Shown: one piece after another, positions 1 through 8,301 of the stretch
Layout: each line of letters opens with the position of its first letter
Position numbering within the stretch: the first letter of the stretch is position 1
NCBI RefSeq assembly: GCF_014280935.1
Contig: NZ_JACLZI010000066.1
Coordinates: forward strand, 62,001 to 126,000
Reading direction: 5' to 3'
Length of the DNA stretch: 64,000 nucleotides
From: Aquibacillus kalidii
GTDB taxonomy: Bacteria > Bacillota > Bacilli > Bacillales > Amphibacillaceae
Made by a program: the position numbers and the translations under genes
The notes under the pieces: model-generated
What the model was told of the DNA's origin: nothing
Database searches by the model: none
Seen by the model: the letters and a program-made list of their open reading frames with translations, nothing else

Positions 1-1
1 A

Positions 2-1075
2 GGAAAAGTTACGATCATCGCACCAATTAAAGATTCACCAGCTGAAGACGCAGGCTTAAAACCAAATGATCAAATTCTAACGGTTAATGGGGAAAGTGTT
101 GAAGGATTAGATTTATATGATGCAGTTTCGAAAATACGTGGGGAACAAGGAACTAAAGTGACGCTAGAAATACAGCGTCCGGGTGTGGAAGATTTATTAA
201 CGATAGATTTAATTCGTGATGATATTCCATTAGAAACAGTCTATTCTGAAACGAAAGAAATCGATGGGAAGAAAGCTGGTATCATTGAAATCACATCGTT
301 CTCAGAAAAAACAGCTGAACGATTCCATGAAGAGCTAACTAAATTAGAAGAAGCGGGAATCGAAGGCTTAGTAATTGACGTTCGTGGTAACCCAGGTGGA
401 TTATTGCCAGCTGTCGAGGAGATTTTGAAGAACTTTATACCAAAAGATAGTCCATACTTACAAATTGAAGATCGTGATGGGAAAAAGTCTCGCTACTTCT
501 CAGAATTGAAGGAAGCAAAGGATTACCCTGTGAGCGTATTAATAAATGAAGGTAGTGCCTCAGCTTCAGAAATATTAGCCGTTTCTATGAAGGAAGCTGG
601 CGGATATGATGTTGTTGGAACAACCAGTTTTGGTAAAGGAACTGTACAACAAACTGTTCCAATGGGAGATGGAAGTACCATTAAATTAACTCTGTTTAAA
701 TGGTTGTCTCCAGATGGTAACTGGATCCATAAAAAAGGTGTAGAGCCTACTGTAAAAGTTAAACAACCTGAGTATTATTATACAAATCCAATCCAAATAA
801 AAGAGCCGCTAACATACAACCAATCGAATGATAAAATAGCTAATGCTCAAGTAATGTTAAATGGCTTAGGCTATGATCCTGGAAGAGAAGATGGATTCTT
901 TAGCAAAGAAACAGTAGAAGCAGTTAAAAGCTATCAATCTGATCAAGGAATAGACGTAACAGGTGAGATTAATAAGCAAACAGCGGAAAAGCTACAAGCA
1001 AGTGTAGTTGAAAAAATAACTAATGGTGAAAATGATAATCAAATGGAAAAAGCGTTAGAGGTTTTATTCCAATAA
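2..1075 (+). CDS. ctpB: C-terminal processing protease (S41), CtpB-like, 5' truncated
   Basis: The reading frame is open from base 2, so the 5' end (signal/membrane anchor and start of the PDZ domain) lies outside the window; a GTG at 158 is internal. The visible protein runs from a PDZ segment (SPAEDAGLKPND, with the NGESVEG turn) into the S41 peptidase core. The catalytic serine is the second Ser of GSASASE (codon at 560) and the lysine is in SFGKGTVQQ (codon at 635), 25 residues later, the spacing known for Ser/Lys C-terminal proteases. A PG_binding_1-like domain (NAQVMLNGLGYDPG... to TAEKLQ) closes the protein, as in B. subtilis CtpB/YvjB. Known CtpB acts outside the forespore membrane on SpoIVFA; which paralogue this is remains inference. 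minJ downstream matches the B. subtilis order. Confidence 0.9.
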   Translation, partial: GKVTIIAPIKDSPAEDAGLKPNDQILTVNGESVEGLDLYDAVSKIRGEQGTKVTLEIQRPGVEDLLTIDLIRDDIPLETVYSETKEIDGKKAGIIEITSFSEKTAERFHEELTKLEEAGIEGLVIDVRGNPGGLLPAVEEILKNFIPKDSPYLQIEDRDGKKSRYFSELKEAKDYPVSVLINEGSASASEILAVSMKEAGGYDVVGTTSFGKGTVQQTVPMGDGSTIKLTLFKWLSPDGNWIHKKGVEPTVKVKQPEYYYTNPIQIKEPLTYNQSNDKIANAQVMLNGLGYDPGREDGFFSKETVEAVKSYQSDQGIDVTGEINKQTAEKLQASVVEKITNGENDNQMEKALEVLFQ

Positions 1076-1082
1076 CCAACAG

Positions 1083-1120
1083 AAATAATCCGTGGGCTTC
1101 CCACGGATTATTTGTTTTTA
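1083..1120 (+). terminator. Intrinsic terminator after ctpB
   Basis: A 14-bp perfect stem (AAATAATCCGTGGG with its complement, loop CTT) is followed by TTTGTTTTTA, eight bases after the ctpB stop. Confidence 0.9.
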
Positions 1121-1207
1121 TGGTATGCTAATAGAAGAAGGAAAATTGCGATAGTTATCGAATTAATTACATACAGGTTTTGATGTTGTTGGAAGGGGTA
1201 ATAGCGG

Positions 1208-2413
1208 ATGTCAGATTGGTTAATAGAGTTTGCAAAAGGAGTCGGGAAACTATTTTTAAATCCCCTGTTTTATTGGTTCTTCATACTTACCTTTCTTGTT
1301 TCGCTATCACGAATTAAGAATGAAAGAAAGAACTTCGGTACAAAAATATTTGATGTCTATTATGAGGCTGCTTATACTTGGCCAGTATCATTAATTAGTG
1401 GAGCCATCCTATCTGTACTAGCTGTAGGATTAGGAGTAACGTTTGATTACACGGTAATAGCACTTTTATCACTTGTTACTATTTTATTAAGTGTTTCAGG
1501 TCGTTTCTCATGGTTATCTGCTGCTTATTCATTTGGATTTACTTATTTATTATTATTAATTTTTCCATCGGTACTAGACAATGTGCTCCCTTCTGAGTGG
1601 CAAGAAAATTTTAAGAACGTAGAATTTGTTAGCTTTACTACCTTGTTAGGTTTAATGATTATGGTGGAAGCTGTTCTTGTACTACAAATAAGGAAGAGAG
1701 AAACATTTCCAGAGCTGGTTAAGGGAAATAGAGGTAAATGGGTTGGACAACACCGGTTAAAGAAGATTACGATGATCCCCTTCTTTGGTTTAGTGCCTAG
1801 TGGGTTAATTACACCTTTTGCTGACTGGTGGCCAATGTTTTCGATTAACGGGGAAAGCTATGGCATACTTCTGATTCCTATAGTTATTGGATTTGAACAT
1901 GTAGCAAAAGGTGCCTTACCAATTAAGGTTACCCGCGCATTAGGACAATCCTTATTAATTTTAGGACTTGCTACAATTGCATTATCTATTATTGGTTATT
2001 ACCTACCAATCTTTACGTTAATCAGTGTGATTGTTGCGTTAATTGGAAGAGAGTGGCTGTCTTTTCATTTCCGCTCGAAAGATCAGCAAAACCAGCCATT
2101 CTTTAGTCCGGATCAAACAGGATTACTAGTTCTAGGAGTTATCCCGGGAACACCTGCAGAAAGTTTGAAATTATCCGTTGGAGAAAAAATTCTTAAAGTA
2201 AATGGAATCCGCGTAGCAAACGAGCAGCAATTTTATGAAGCACTGCAAGCAAATAGTGCCTATTGTAAACTTGATATTCGAGATGAGCGTGGAGAAATCC
2301 GGTTTGCGCAGCGTGCACTTTATCAAGGAGAGCACCATGAATTAGGAATTTTGTTTGCTAAAAAGCAATACAGAATAACAACGAAAGAACAGAAAACAGC
2401 ACAGAAAAATTAA
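1208..2413 (+). CDS. minJ: Cell-division topological determinant MinJ-like membrane PDZ protein
   Basis: The 401-residue protein has a run of hydrophobic segments in its first ~280 residues (about seven or eight membrane spans) followed by a C-terminal PDZ-like domain of about 100 residues (GLLVLGVIPGTPAESLKLSVG, then ILKVNGIRV). This layout and length match MinJ/YvjD of B. subtilis (~397 aa), which bridges DivIVA and MinD at poles and septa. Position directly after ctpB supports the call. Start ATG 1208 has GGAAGGGG about ten bases upstream. The orthologue assignment rests on architecture and synteny, not on a search. Confidence 0.85.
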   Translation: MSDWLIEFAKGVGKLFLNPLFYWFFILTFLVSLSRIKNERKNFGTKIFDVYYEAAYTWPVSLISGAILSVLAVGLGVTFDYTVIALLSLVTILLSVSGRFSWLSAAYSFGFTYLLLLIFPSVLDNVLPSEWQENFKNVEFVSFTTLLGLMIMVEAVLVLQIRKRETFPELVKGNRGKWVGQHRLKKITMIPFFGLVPSGLITPFADWWPMFSINGESYGILLIPIVIGFEHVAKGALPIKVTRALGQSLLILGLATIALSIIGYYLPIFTLISVIVALIGREWLSFHFRSKDQQNQPFFSPDQTGLLVLGVIPGTPAESLKLSVGEKILKVNGIRVANEQQFYEALQANSAYCKLDIRDERGEIRFAQRALYQGEHHELGILFAKKQYRITTKEQKTAQKN

Positions 2414-2416
2414 GTT

Positions 2417-2456
2417 AACATCCTCTAGACACTACAAGTCTATGAGGATGTTTTTT
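2417..2456 (+). terminator. Intrinsic terminator after minJ
   Basis: AACATCCTCTAGAC and GTCTATGAGGATGTT form a long stem with a single unpaired T and are followed by TTTTTTATC. Confidence 0.9.
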
Positions 2457-2559
2457 ATCTTATCGTGACAAAATAAGGAACTTTATAAATGGACATCCCA
2501 TTCTCGTCACTTGGTGATATACTAATTGAAGGTTAGTTTTCTTAGAAGGGTGAAGTTGT

Positions 2560-3201
2560 ATGAGTAAAATGGAAGAACAATTTAATGAATGGAAAAATGG
2601 TTTGTTAATCTATAAATTTGCATTAGATGAAATAAATACGAAATTAAACATTTTAAATGAGGAATTTCAATTCATTCATAACCATAATCCAATCGAACAT
2701 ATTAAATCACGAATAAAAACACCTGAGGGAATTATTAAAAAGTTAAAGCGAAAAGAGTTACCAATTACACTTGCTAATGCACGTGAAAATGTGAATGATA
2801 TTGCTGGAATTCGGATCACGTGTTCCTTTGTTTCGGATATTTATAAGATCTATGAATTAATTAGTTCACAGGATGATATTAAAGTTATTTCAGTAAAAGA
2901 TTATATAAGAAATCCAAAACCTAATGGTTACCGTAGCTTTCATTTGATTTTGGAGGTGCCTGTTTTTCTTGCGGCATCAACAGAACTAGTAAAGGTTGAA
3001 ATTCAAATTCGTACGATTGCCATGGATACGTGGGCAAGTCTGGAGCACAAAATTTTTTATAAATTTGACCAGGATATCCCGGATGTTCTGAAAAATGAGT
3101 TGAAATTAGCAGCAGATACAGTCTGTGAACTAGATGAAAAAATGGCTAGTATTAACAAAGAAGTGGATAAGATTAAATTGACGACTAGTACGCCTGTATA
3201 A
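2560..3201 (+). CDS. sasA: Small alarmone synthetase (RelP/SasA, YwaC type)
   Basis: This 213-residue protein is a stand-alone (p)ppGpp synthetase domain with no hydrolase, TGS or ACT part. It makes pppGpp/ppGpp by pyrophosphate transfer from ATP to GTP or GDP. Diagnostic motifs are NPIEHIKSRIK, the DIAGIRI core, KPNGYRSFHL and the EIQIRTIAMDTWASLEHKI block, which holds catalytic and GTP-binding residues. The N-terminus (EWKNGLLIYKFALD) resembles YwaC more than YjbM of B. subtilis, so I call the SasA/RelP branch. In B. subtilis this branch is under cell-envelope stress control; nothing in this upstream sequence proves the same here. It is a single-gene unit, ATG 2560 following GAAGGGTGA. Confidence 0.88.
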   Translation: MSKMEEQFNEWKNGLLIYKFALDEINTKLNILNEEFQFIHNHNPIEHIKSRIKTPEGIIKKLKRKELPITLANARENVNDIAGIRITCSFVSDIYKIYELISSQDDIKVISVKDYIRNPKPNGYRSFHLILEVPVFLAASTELVKVEIQIRTIAMDTWASLEHKIFYKFDQDIPDVLKNELKLAADTVCELDEKMASINKEVDKIKLTTSTPV

Positions 3202-3221
3202 TTTTGGATAGTGTTTTGCAT

Positions 3222-3250
3222 TTGAATAGTACAAGTAGATACAGTATGAT
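3222..3250 (+). promoter_or_regulatory. SigmaA-type promoter of the riboswitch/HD-GYP unit
   Basis: TTGAAT (3222-3227) and TATGAT (3245-3250) are separated by exactly 17 bp. A start site near 3257 would place the riboswitch at the very 5' end of the RNA. Confidence 0.65.
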
Positions 3251-3264
3251 TATTAGAATAATAG

Positions 3265-3356
3265 GTATGCTAAAGGCAAACTATTTGAAAAAATAGGACG
3301 CAAAGCTAGGGGTCTAAGGTTGATTTATATTGACTAGGATAGCCCGGTTTCCATAG
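3265..3356 (+). promoter_or_regulatory. c-di-GMP-I (GEMM) riboswitch aptamer
   Basis: The sequence carries the conserved GEMM landmarks in order: GGCAAAC, a hairpin with a GAAA tetraloop (CTATTT-GAAA-AAATAG), GGACGCAAAGCT, the receptor-like GGTCTAA, and GATAGCCCGGTTTCC at the 3' side. These match the c-di-GMP-I class (RF01051 type) as I know it. The next gene encodes an HD-GYP protein, a typical c-di-GMP context. Aptamer edges are approximate. Confidence 0.9.
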
Positions 3357-3363
3357 AATTTTT

Positions 3364-3390
3364 GGTTATCCACTCGGGATAACCATTTTG
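3364..3390 (+). terminator. Putative expression-platform terminator of the c-di-GMP riboswitch
   Basis: GGTTATCC (3364-3371) pairs with GGATAACC (3377-3384), followed by a short ATTTT. The TATCC of its 5' arm could instead pair with GGATA (3337-3341) inside the aptamer. That competition would make ligand binding favour termination (an OFF switch). The short U tract makes this an inference. Confidence 0.6.
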
Positions 3391-3423
3391 CTTCTAGTGG
3401 TTTATTGTATGGAGGGGAAAGAG

Positions 3424-4407
3424 TTGCGGTTGATTAAAATGACTGACTATAACTATCGGACAATGGTATTAGGACAGCCAATATATGATTCTAAGAGAAG
3501 GATATTATTAACAGCAGGAAGAACTATTGATCCTAAGATCAAGGATCGTCTCCTTGATCTTGGTATTAGTTATATTTTTGTGGAGGATGAAGTGTCCAAG
3601 GGTATAGAATTAGATGATATGTTAGATATGCCGACTTGGACGGAAGCAATAAAGGATGTACAAGAATATCATGAACTTGTTCGGGATAATAAAAAAGCGG
3701 ATATAAGGAAAATTCAAGAGGTGGCAAAGAAGCTTACGAATGAAGTGAAGGGCCGAGTAATGCTTGTCTTGATTCCATCTGGAGCGATTGCCAAAGAGTT
3801 ACATCTTTATGCGCATTCTGTTAACGTAGCAATCCTATCTTTATTAACTGCTAAAAAATTAGGTTATAGTGACATTCGTCTTAAGGACCTAGCGGTTGGA
3901 GCCCTGCTTCATGACGTTGGTAAGATGCTGACACGAGACTATGACAAGCATAGTGAGAGCGGATTTAATCATTTGCGTTTTGTTAGTCAAATGAGTATTG
4001 TATCAGCACACATTGCCTATCAGCATCATGAAAAGGTTGATGGAACTGGATCTCCGAGAAAAATAGCGGGTAAGGACTTCATAGAGGTAGCGCAAATTTG
4101 TGGCGTGGCAAATCTGTATGAGAATTTGATTACGAAAGAAGGCATGCCACCGCATGAGGCGATGGAAGGAATCATGGCTGCTTCCGATATCTATTTTGAC
4201 CATCACATCGTCCAAAGCTTCACCCATGCTGTTCCGACCTATCCGCCTGGAACAAGAGTCATCGTCGACAATCAATATCCATCAATTGTTACAAAAGTTG
4301 ATAAGCATTTTCAGAGACCGGTTGTGAAAATTTTAGCTGATGATAGGGTGGTAGACCTTGCAGAGGTACCAACCGTGATGATTAAGCCTGATTTAACAGC
4401 TAGTTAA
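3424..4407 (+). CDS. HD-GYP domain protein (putative c-di-GMP phosphodiesterase or sensor)
   Basis: I start at TTG 3424 because GGAGGGG lies six bases upstream; longer in-frame starts run into the riboswitch terminator. The 327-residue protein has an N-terminal region of about 110 residues of the kind found before many Bacillus HD-GYP domains. The HD-GYP domain follows: H131, HD at 163-164 (LLHDVGK), H176, HHE at 201-203 and DGTGSP at 206-211. The metal-binding histidines are kept, but the canonical GYP triad reads GSP. HD-GYP enzymes hydrolyse c-di-GMP to pGpG or GMP; the altered triad leaves room for a weak enzyme or a binding protein. No membrane or receiver domain is visible. The gene is a single-gene unit controlled by the upstream riboswitch. 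Confidence 0.85.
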   Translation: MRLIKMTDYNYRTMVLGQPIYDSKRRILLTAGRTIDPKIKDRLLDLGISYIFVEDEVSKGIELDDMLDMPTWTEAIKDVQEYHELVRDNKKADIRKIQEVAKKLTNEVKGRVMLVLIPSGAIAKELHLYAHSVNVAILSLLTAKKLGYSDIRLKDLAVGALLHDVGKMLTRDYDKHSESGFNHLRFVSQMSIVSAHIAYQHHEKVDGTGSPRKIAGKDFIEVAQICGVANLYENLITKEGMPPHEAMEGIMAASDIYFDHHIVQSFTHAVPTYPPGTRVIVDNQYPSIVTKVDKHFQRPVVKILADDRVVDLAEVPTVMIKPDLTAS

Positions 4408-4425
4408 AATACGGATGTTTTAGAG

Positions 4426-4459
4426 GTGCTGCTAGCGTTGCTAGTAGCACTATTTTTTT
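4426..4459 (+). terminator. Intrinsic terminator after HD-GYP gene
   Basis: GTGCTGCTAGC and GCTAGTAGCAC (one G-U pair) form an 11-bp stem with a GTT loop, followed by TATTTTTTT. Confidence 0.88.
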
Positions 4460-4803
4460 GTTGGTTAGCCGTGATGAGTGTGGACGGAGCTTTCTTTTAC
4501 TAAAGAAGAAGAAGCTGTTGTGCTGGACATAATTGAGAGCTAGAGTTTGTGTGCAGATGAAAAGGAGGAACACCAAAAAGCGCAACGAGAGCATCGATTT
4601 TTCAAATGAAAGCAACTACACCAAATATCGAAACATAATTCCAACCCCAACGAAAAGAAAAATCCCCACCTATCCAACGATAAGTAAGGATTCTATTAAA
4701 ACTAGTTTACATTAAGATGATAATTAAAACCACCCAATACCAATGCAATCATTACCGCTAACATGTAATGCACATCAAAACTTTTCTGCAGTTTCAACGA
4801 ATT
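4460..4803. other. Intergenic stretch between convergent genes, no gene seen
   Basis: About 340 bases between the HD-GYP terminator and the stop of the minus-strand helicase. Short open frames exist on both strands but lack ribosome binding sites and recognisable protein sequence. No clear helicase terminator was found on the minus strand. Confidence 0.5.
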
Positions 4804-7800
4804 TTAAACCTTTACCTGCAGTAACTCTCTAATTTCTTTTTCAGATAGCTTAGAAAGCATTGTTTCTCCAGGTTGGATAATTTGATCGACAAGCTCTCGT
4901 TTCTTTTGTTGTAGCTCGTAAATCTTCTCCTCAATGGTTCCCTCGGTGATCAATCTAATAACCTGCACAACGTTTTTCTGGCCAATTCGGTGTGCACGAC
5001 CTGCTGCTTGCTCTTCTATCGCAGGGTTCCACCATAAGTCGTACAAAATAACGGTATCTGCTCCGGTTAAGTTTAGACCAGTTCCACCAGCCTTAAGGGA
5101 AATAAGAAATACAGATTTTTCACCTTCATTGAAGGCATCTACCATTTCCATTCGCTTTGCCGATGGGGTAGAACCATCGAGATAGAAGGTTTCGTATCCT
5201 TCTTTTTCGAGTTGACCATTGATCATCGAAAGCATACTTGAAAACTGAGAAAAGATAAGCGTACGCTTGCCGTTTTGTTTAAGCTCTTCTAGTAACTCTT
5301 TTAATTGTTCTAGTTTACCGGACTTGCCTGTATAGTTTTCTAAAAATAACGACGGGTGACAACAAATTTGACGAAGTCTTGTTAGTCCAGCAAGGATTTC
5401 TAACTTGCCGCGTTCAAATCCTTTTTCCTGAATCGTTTGTTTTAATTGTTCTTGCATTTGTTCTAAATAGGCTAAATATACTTCTTTTTGATTTTTCGTT
5501 AAGTCAGAGTACTGGACCGTTTCAATCTTGTCAGGCAATTCTTCCAATACATCCTTCTTAACCCTTCTCAAAATGAATGGTCGCGTTATTTTGGCAATAT
5601 AAGCTGGTTCTAAATTTAAAAAGGACTTTTTATTGCCAAATAAACCAGGTGATACCGTATAAAAGATTGACCATAGCTCTTCCAAAGAGTTTTCAATTGG
5701 TGTACCACTAAGCGCAAATTTCTTAGTTGCCTGAAGAGAACGGACTGCTTTTGCTGTTTGGGTTAAATGATTCTTAATCGCTTGAGCTTCATCAAGGATT
5801 AACGCATCAAAGGAGCTCTTTTCATATAAATCGATGTCTTGTCTTAACGTTGGATATGACGTGATAAAGATATCCACATCCTGACTAGACTCAATTAGAC
5901 GTTGACGATGATCTCTTGTCCCAGTTGCGACACAAACGCGAACATGTGGTGCAAACTTTTCAAATTCTTTCTTCCAGTTGTACAAGAGTGATGCAGGAGC
6001 AACGACAAGTCCACGGAAGCTGTCTCGTTCCTCCATTTCTGATACGAGATAGCTAATCGTTTGCAAGGTTTTACCAAGACCCATATCATCGGCTAATATG
6101 CCGCCAAGATGGTAATGGGAAAGGGATTTTAACCACTGAAAGCCGACAAGTTGATAGTCTCTTAACTCTGCGTTTATAGAAGAAGGAAGAGAAAAATCTA
6201 GTAGGCTAGGCTGCTTTAACTCTGTCAGTAACCTCTGGAATGACTCTGAATAGCGTGCAGATTTAGCATTTAGAGCTTCTTCTACTTGAAAGCTTCTGGC
6301 AGCAGGTAACTGTAAATGGCCGTCCTCGATTTGTTTTTTTGTTAATTGTAATTGATCGGCAAGCTGATAAAAAGATTGGTATTCTTCCTCTTCTAATGAA
6401 AGCAAGGCACCATTTGGGATTCTGTAATAGTTTTTCTTCTCCACCATTGCTTGTAACACGTTCTGTATATCTTTTTCTGAGATGCCATCCATATCAAAAT
6501 AGATATCAAGCATCCCACTCTTCTGATCTAAGTTAATCGTAGACACTAGAGGAGACCTAGTAGGTCCTCCAATCATTGCTTTTACTTGTGTAGAAGTATA
6601 TACAGTTGCTTTTTCTTGAAGGACAGAAAGGGTCTCCTGTAAAAATTGATAGATGGCTGCGTTATTAAAAAGTTGAAACTGACCGTTTAAGAAAGTAAAG
6701 CCAGATTTTTGCAAAAGTTGCTGAATCTCGTTTTCTTTCTCGCTATCTCGTTTGATGATTTTATCGGATTGCTGGCTCTTAGAGAACGGTTCAATGATAG
6801 TATCCCCGTATTGATAGGATAGCTTTGCAGTCAACGTATCTCGTGATTCATCTAAATAAACTTTAGCCTCCAACGGTTTCAAGACGACTTTATCCTTTGT
6901 TTTTTCAGTAAATTTCACTTTACCGATTGCCTCTAGCTTAGGAACTACGTCCGCAACGAAAGGATTAATCTTATCCTTAGGAATCGTGTGTGCTTGCTTG
7001 GTCCGGTATGGTAATAAACTAAATAGTTGTTCCATAATGCTTTGTTGCTCTTTTTGGATTTTATAAAAAATCCCTTGCTTAAATAAATAATGATAGTTTT
7101 CCAAATACGTAAACGAAGACAGAGGTGAGATATCGATCGTATAAGAGTCATCTTCATCCTGATCTAACAAAAAATGAAGATGATTGATGTTATCGGTAAT
7201 TTTTATGCCTCTATTAATTTCTCCATCGTATCCTTTATAATAACAATTTTCATTTCTACTAAGGATTTCAAGAATTTCATCTGCACCGCTCGGTTGAAGT
7301 GTAATCGTGCGCTTATCTTGTAGTGGATTGGAGAATGAATTCTCATACAGTGATTCACTGTCATAAGCAGTAATAAGTGCATGGATAATATCCTGATCGT
7401 CCTCGGTAAAATAATGTTGACTTGGATCATAAGAAAAGGTTGGCGTAATTTTATAGACTTTTGCCTTTTTTATATGCAATAGTAATTCTCGAATGTTTTT
7501 AATAATGTAGGTTTTCTTTGTACCCAGCTTTAGTTCGACTTCTAAAAAGGATTTTGAATTATGTGGATTGATTCTTAATCCAATTGTATATTCCACAACA
7601 ATTTGTTCTTGTTTTCCCGGTGAAGATTTCGGATCCGAACGAAACGCATCAATCATTCTTGTCGTAAACGTATCCTTCTGTTGCGGAACGACACTAGTCT
7701 CGATTGGATCGTCATGGTCCTCTCGTAATTTATCCCACGAATCCTGACCTATCGCTAGGAGAACAGCAGCAATATGCTTACAAGTAAAGTGAGTTGCGTA

Positions 7801-8022
7801 AGCCGGACAATCACAGCTACCTTCTAGCTCATCATCTTCAAAAAAGAAAATCCGCACGCTATATGTCTCGGTCCCTTTTACTTGTCCGCGCCAAGAGTTA
7901 ATAGTTGGGTTATAGCTTAAGCCGAAAACTCGGCCTTTTTTGTAATAGTCATAGCCACGTTTATAAAAACGTTCGCCAGTTATGCGAACGATATCTTGTT
8001 TATCAATAAAAAAGGTGCGCAT
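4804..8022 (-). CDS. SNF2-family helicase with SWIM zinc finger (YwqA-like)
   Basis: The 1072-residue protein begins with a SWIM-type zinc finger (C70, C72, C81, H83 in GSCDCP... and CKHIAAVLL). A long middle region resembles the bacterial SNF2-associated domain. The C-terminal half is a full SNF2 ATPase: Walker A DDMGLGKT, DEAQ box in LILDEAQAIKN, motif III in ALSGTPIENS, and the helicase C lobe ending in GRAHRIGQ. Such proteins use ATP to move on duplex DNA or remodel protein-DNA complexes; the B. subtilis relative is YwqA. Start ATG 8022 follows GGAAGGGAT. It stands alone, facing away from prfC. Confidence 0.9.
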   Translation of the reverse strand: MRTFFIDKQDIVRITGERFYKRGYDYYKKGRVFGLSYNPTINSWRGQVKGTETYSVRIFFFEDDELEGSCDCPAYATHFTCKHIAAVLLAIGQDSWDKLREDHDDPIETSVVPQQKDTFTTRMIDAFRSDPKSSPGKQEQIVVEYTIGLRINPHNSKSFLEVELKLGTKKTYIIKNIRELLLHIKKAKVYKITPTFSYDPSQHYFTEDDQDIIHALITAYDSESLYENSFSNPLQDKRTITLQPSGADEILEILSRNENCYYKGYDGEINRGIKITDNINHLHFLLDQDEDDSYTIDISPLSSFTYLENYHYLFKQGIFYKIQKEQQSIMEQLFSLLPYRTKQAHTIPKDKINPFVADVVPKLEAIGKVKFTEKTKDKVVLKPLEAKVYLDESRDTLTAKLSYQYGDTIIEPFSKSQQSDKIIKRDSEKENEIQQLLQKSGFTFLNGQFQLFNNAAIYQFLQETLSVLQEKATVYTSTQVKAMIGGPTRSPLVSTINLDQKSGMLDIYFDMDGISEKDIQNVLQAMVEKKNYYRIPNGALLSLEEEEYQSFYQLADQLQLTKKQIEDGHLQLPAARSFQVEEALNAKSARYSESFQRLLTELKQPSLLDFSLPSSINAELRDYQLVGFQWLKSLSHYHLGGILADDMGLGKTLQTISYLVSEMEERDSFRGLVVAPASLLYNWKKEFEKFAPHVRVCVATGTRDHRQRLIESSQDVDIFITSYPTLRQDIDLYEKSSFDALILDEAQAIKNHLTQTAKAVRSLQATKKFALSGTPIENSLEELWSIFYTVSPGLFGNKKSFLNLEPAYIAKITRPFILRRVKKDVLEELPDKIETVQYSDLTKNQKEVYLAYLEQMQEQLKQTIQEKGFERGKLEILAGLTRLRQICCHPSLFLENYTGKSGKLEQLKELLEELKQNGKRTLIFSQFSSMLSMINGQLEKEGYETFYLDGSTPSAKRMEMVDAFNEGEKSVFLISLKAGGTGLNLTGADTVILYDLWWNPAIEEQAAGRAHRIGQKNVVQVIRLITEGTIEEKIYELQQKKRELVDQIIQPGETMLSKLSEKEIRELLQVKV

Positions 8023-8301
8023 TGGTTATCCCTTCCTTTTAAAACCTATCCTTATATTATAACAAATTTTCGCTTCTAATAGGTAACAGCCTTTCCTATT
8101 TGCCATATAATTAATAGTGTAGTTGACTTTATTACGGAGATCATGCTATTTTTACTATCGTGAATAAAATATTAATCGACTAATCATATATAATGGATAT
8201 AAGTTTTTATTAAAGGAGAAATAGGACCGATGTGAAACTAAAATCCCGTCTGTTTGGAAGGAAATTAACTTTAAATATAATAGTGGAAGGGATTTTTTTT
8301 G

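Noticed and set aside
4400-4715. Short frames on both strands after the HD-GYP gene
   Set aside because: They overlap the terminator or are low-complexity Lys/Thr/Asn-rich sequence without a binding site.
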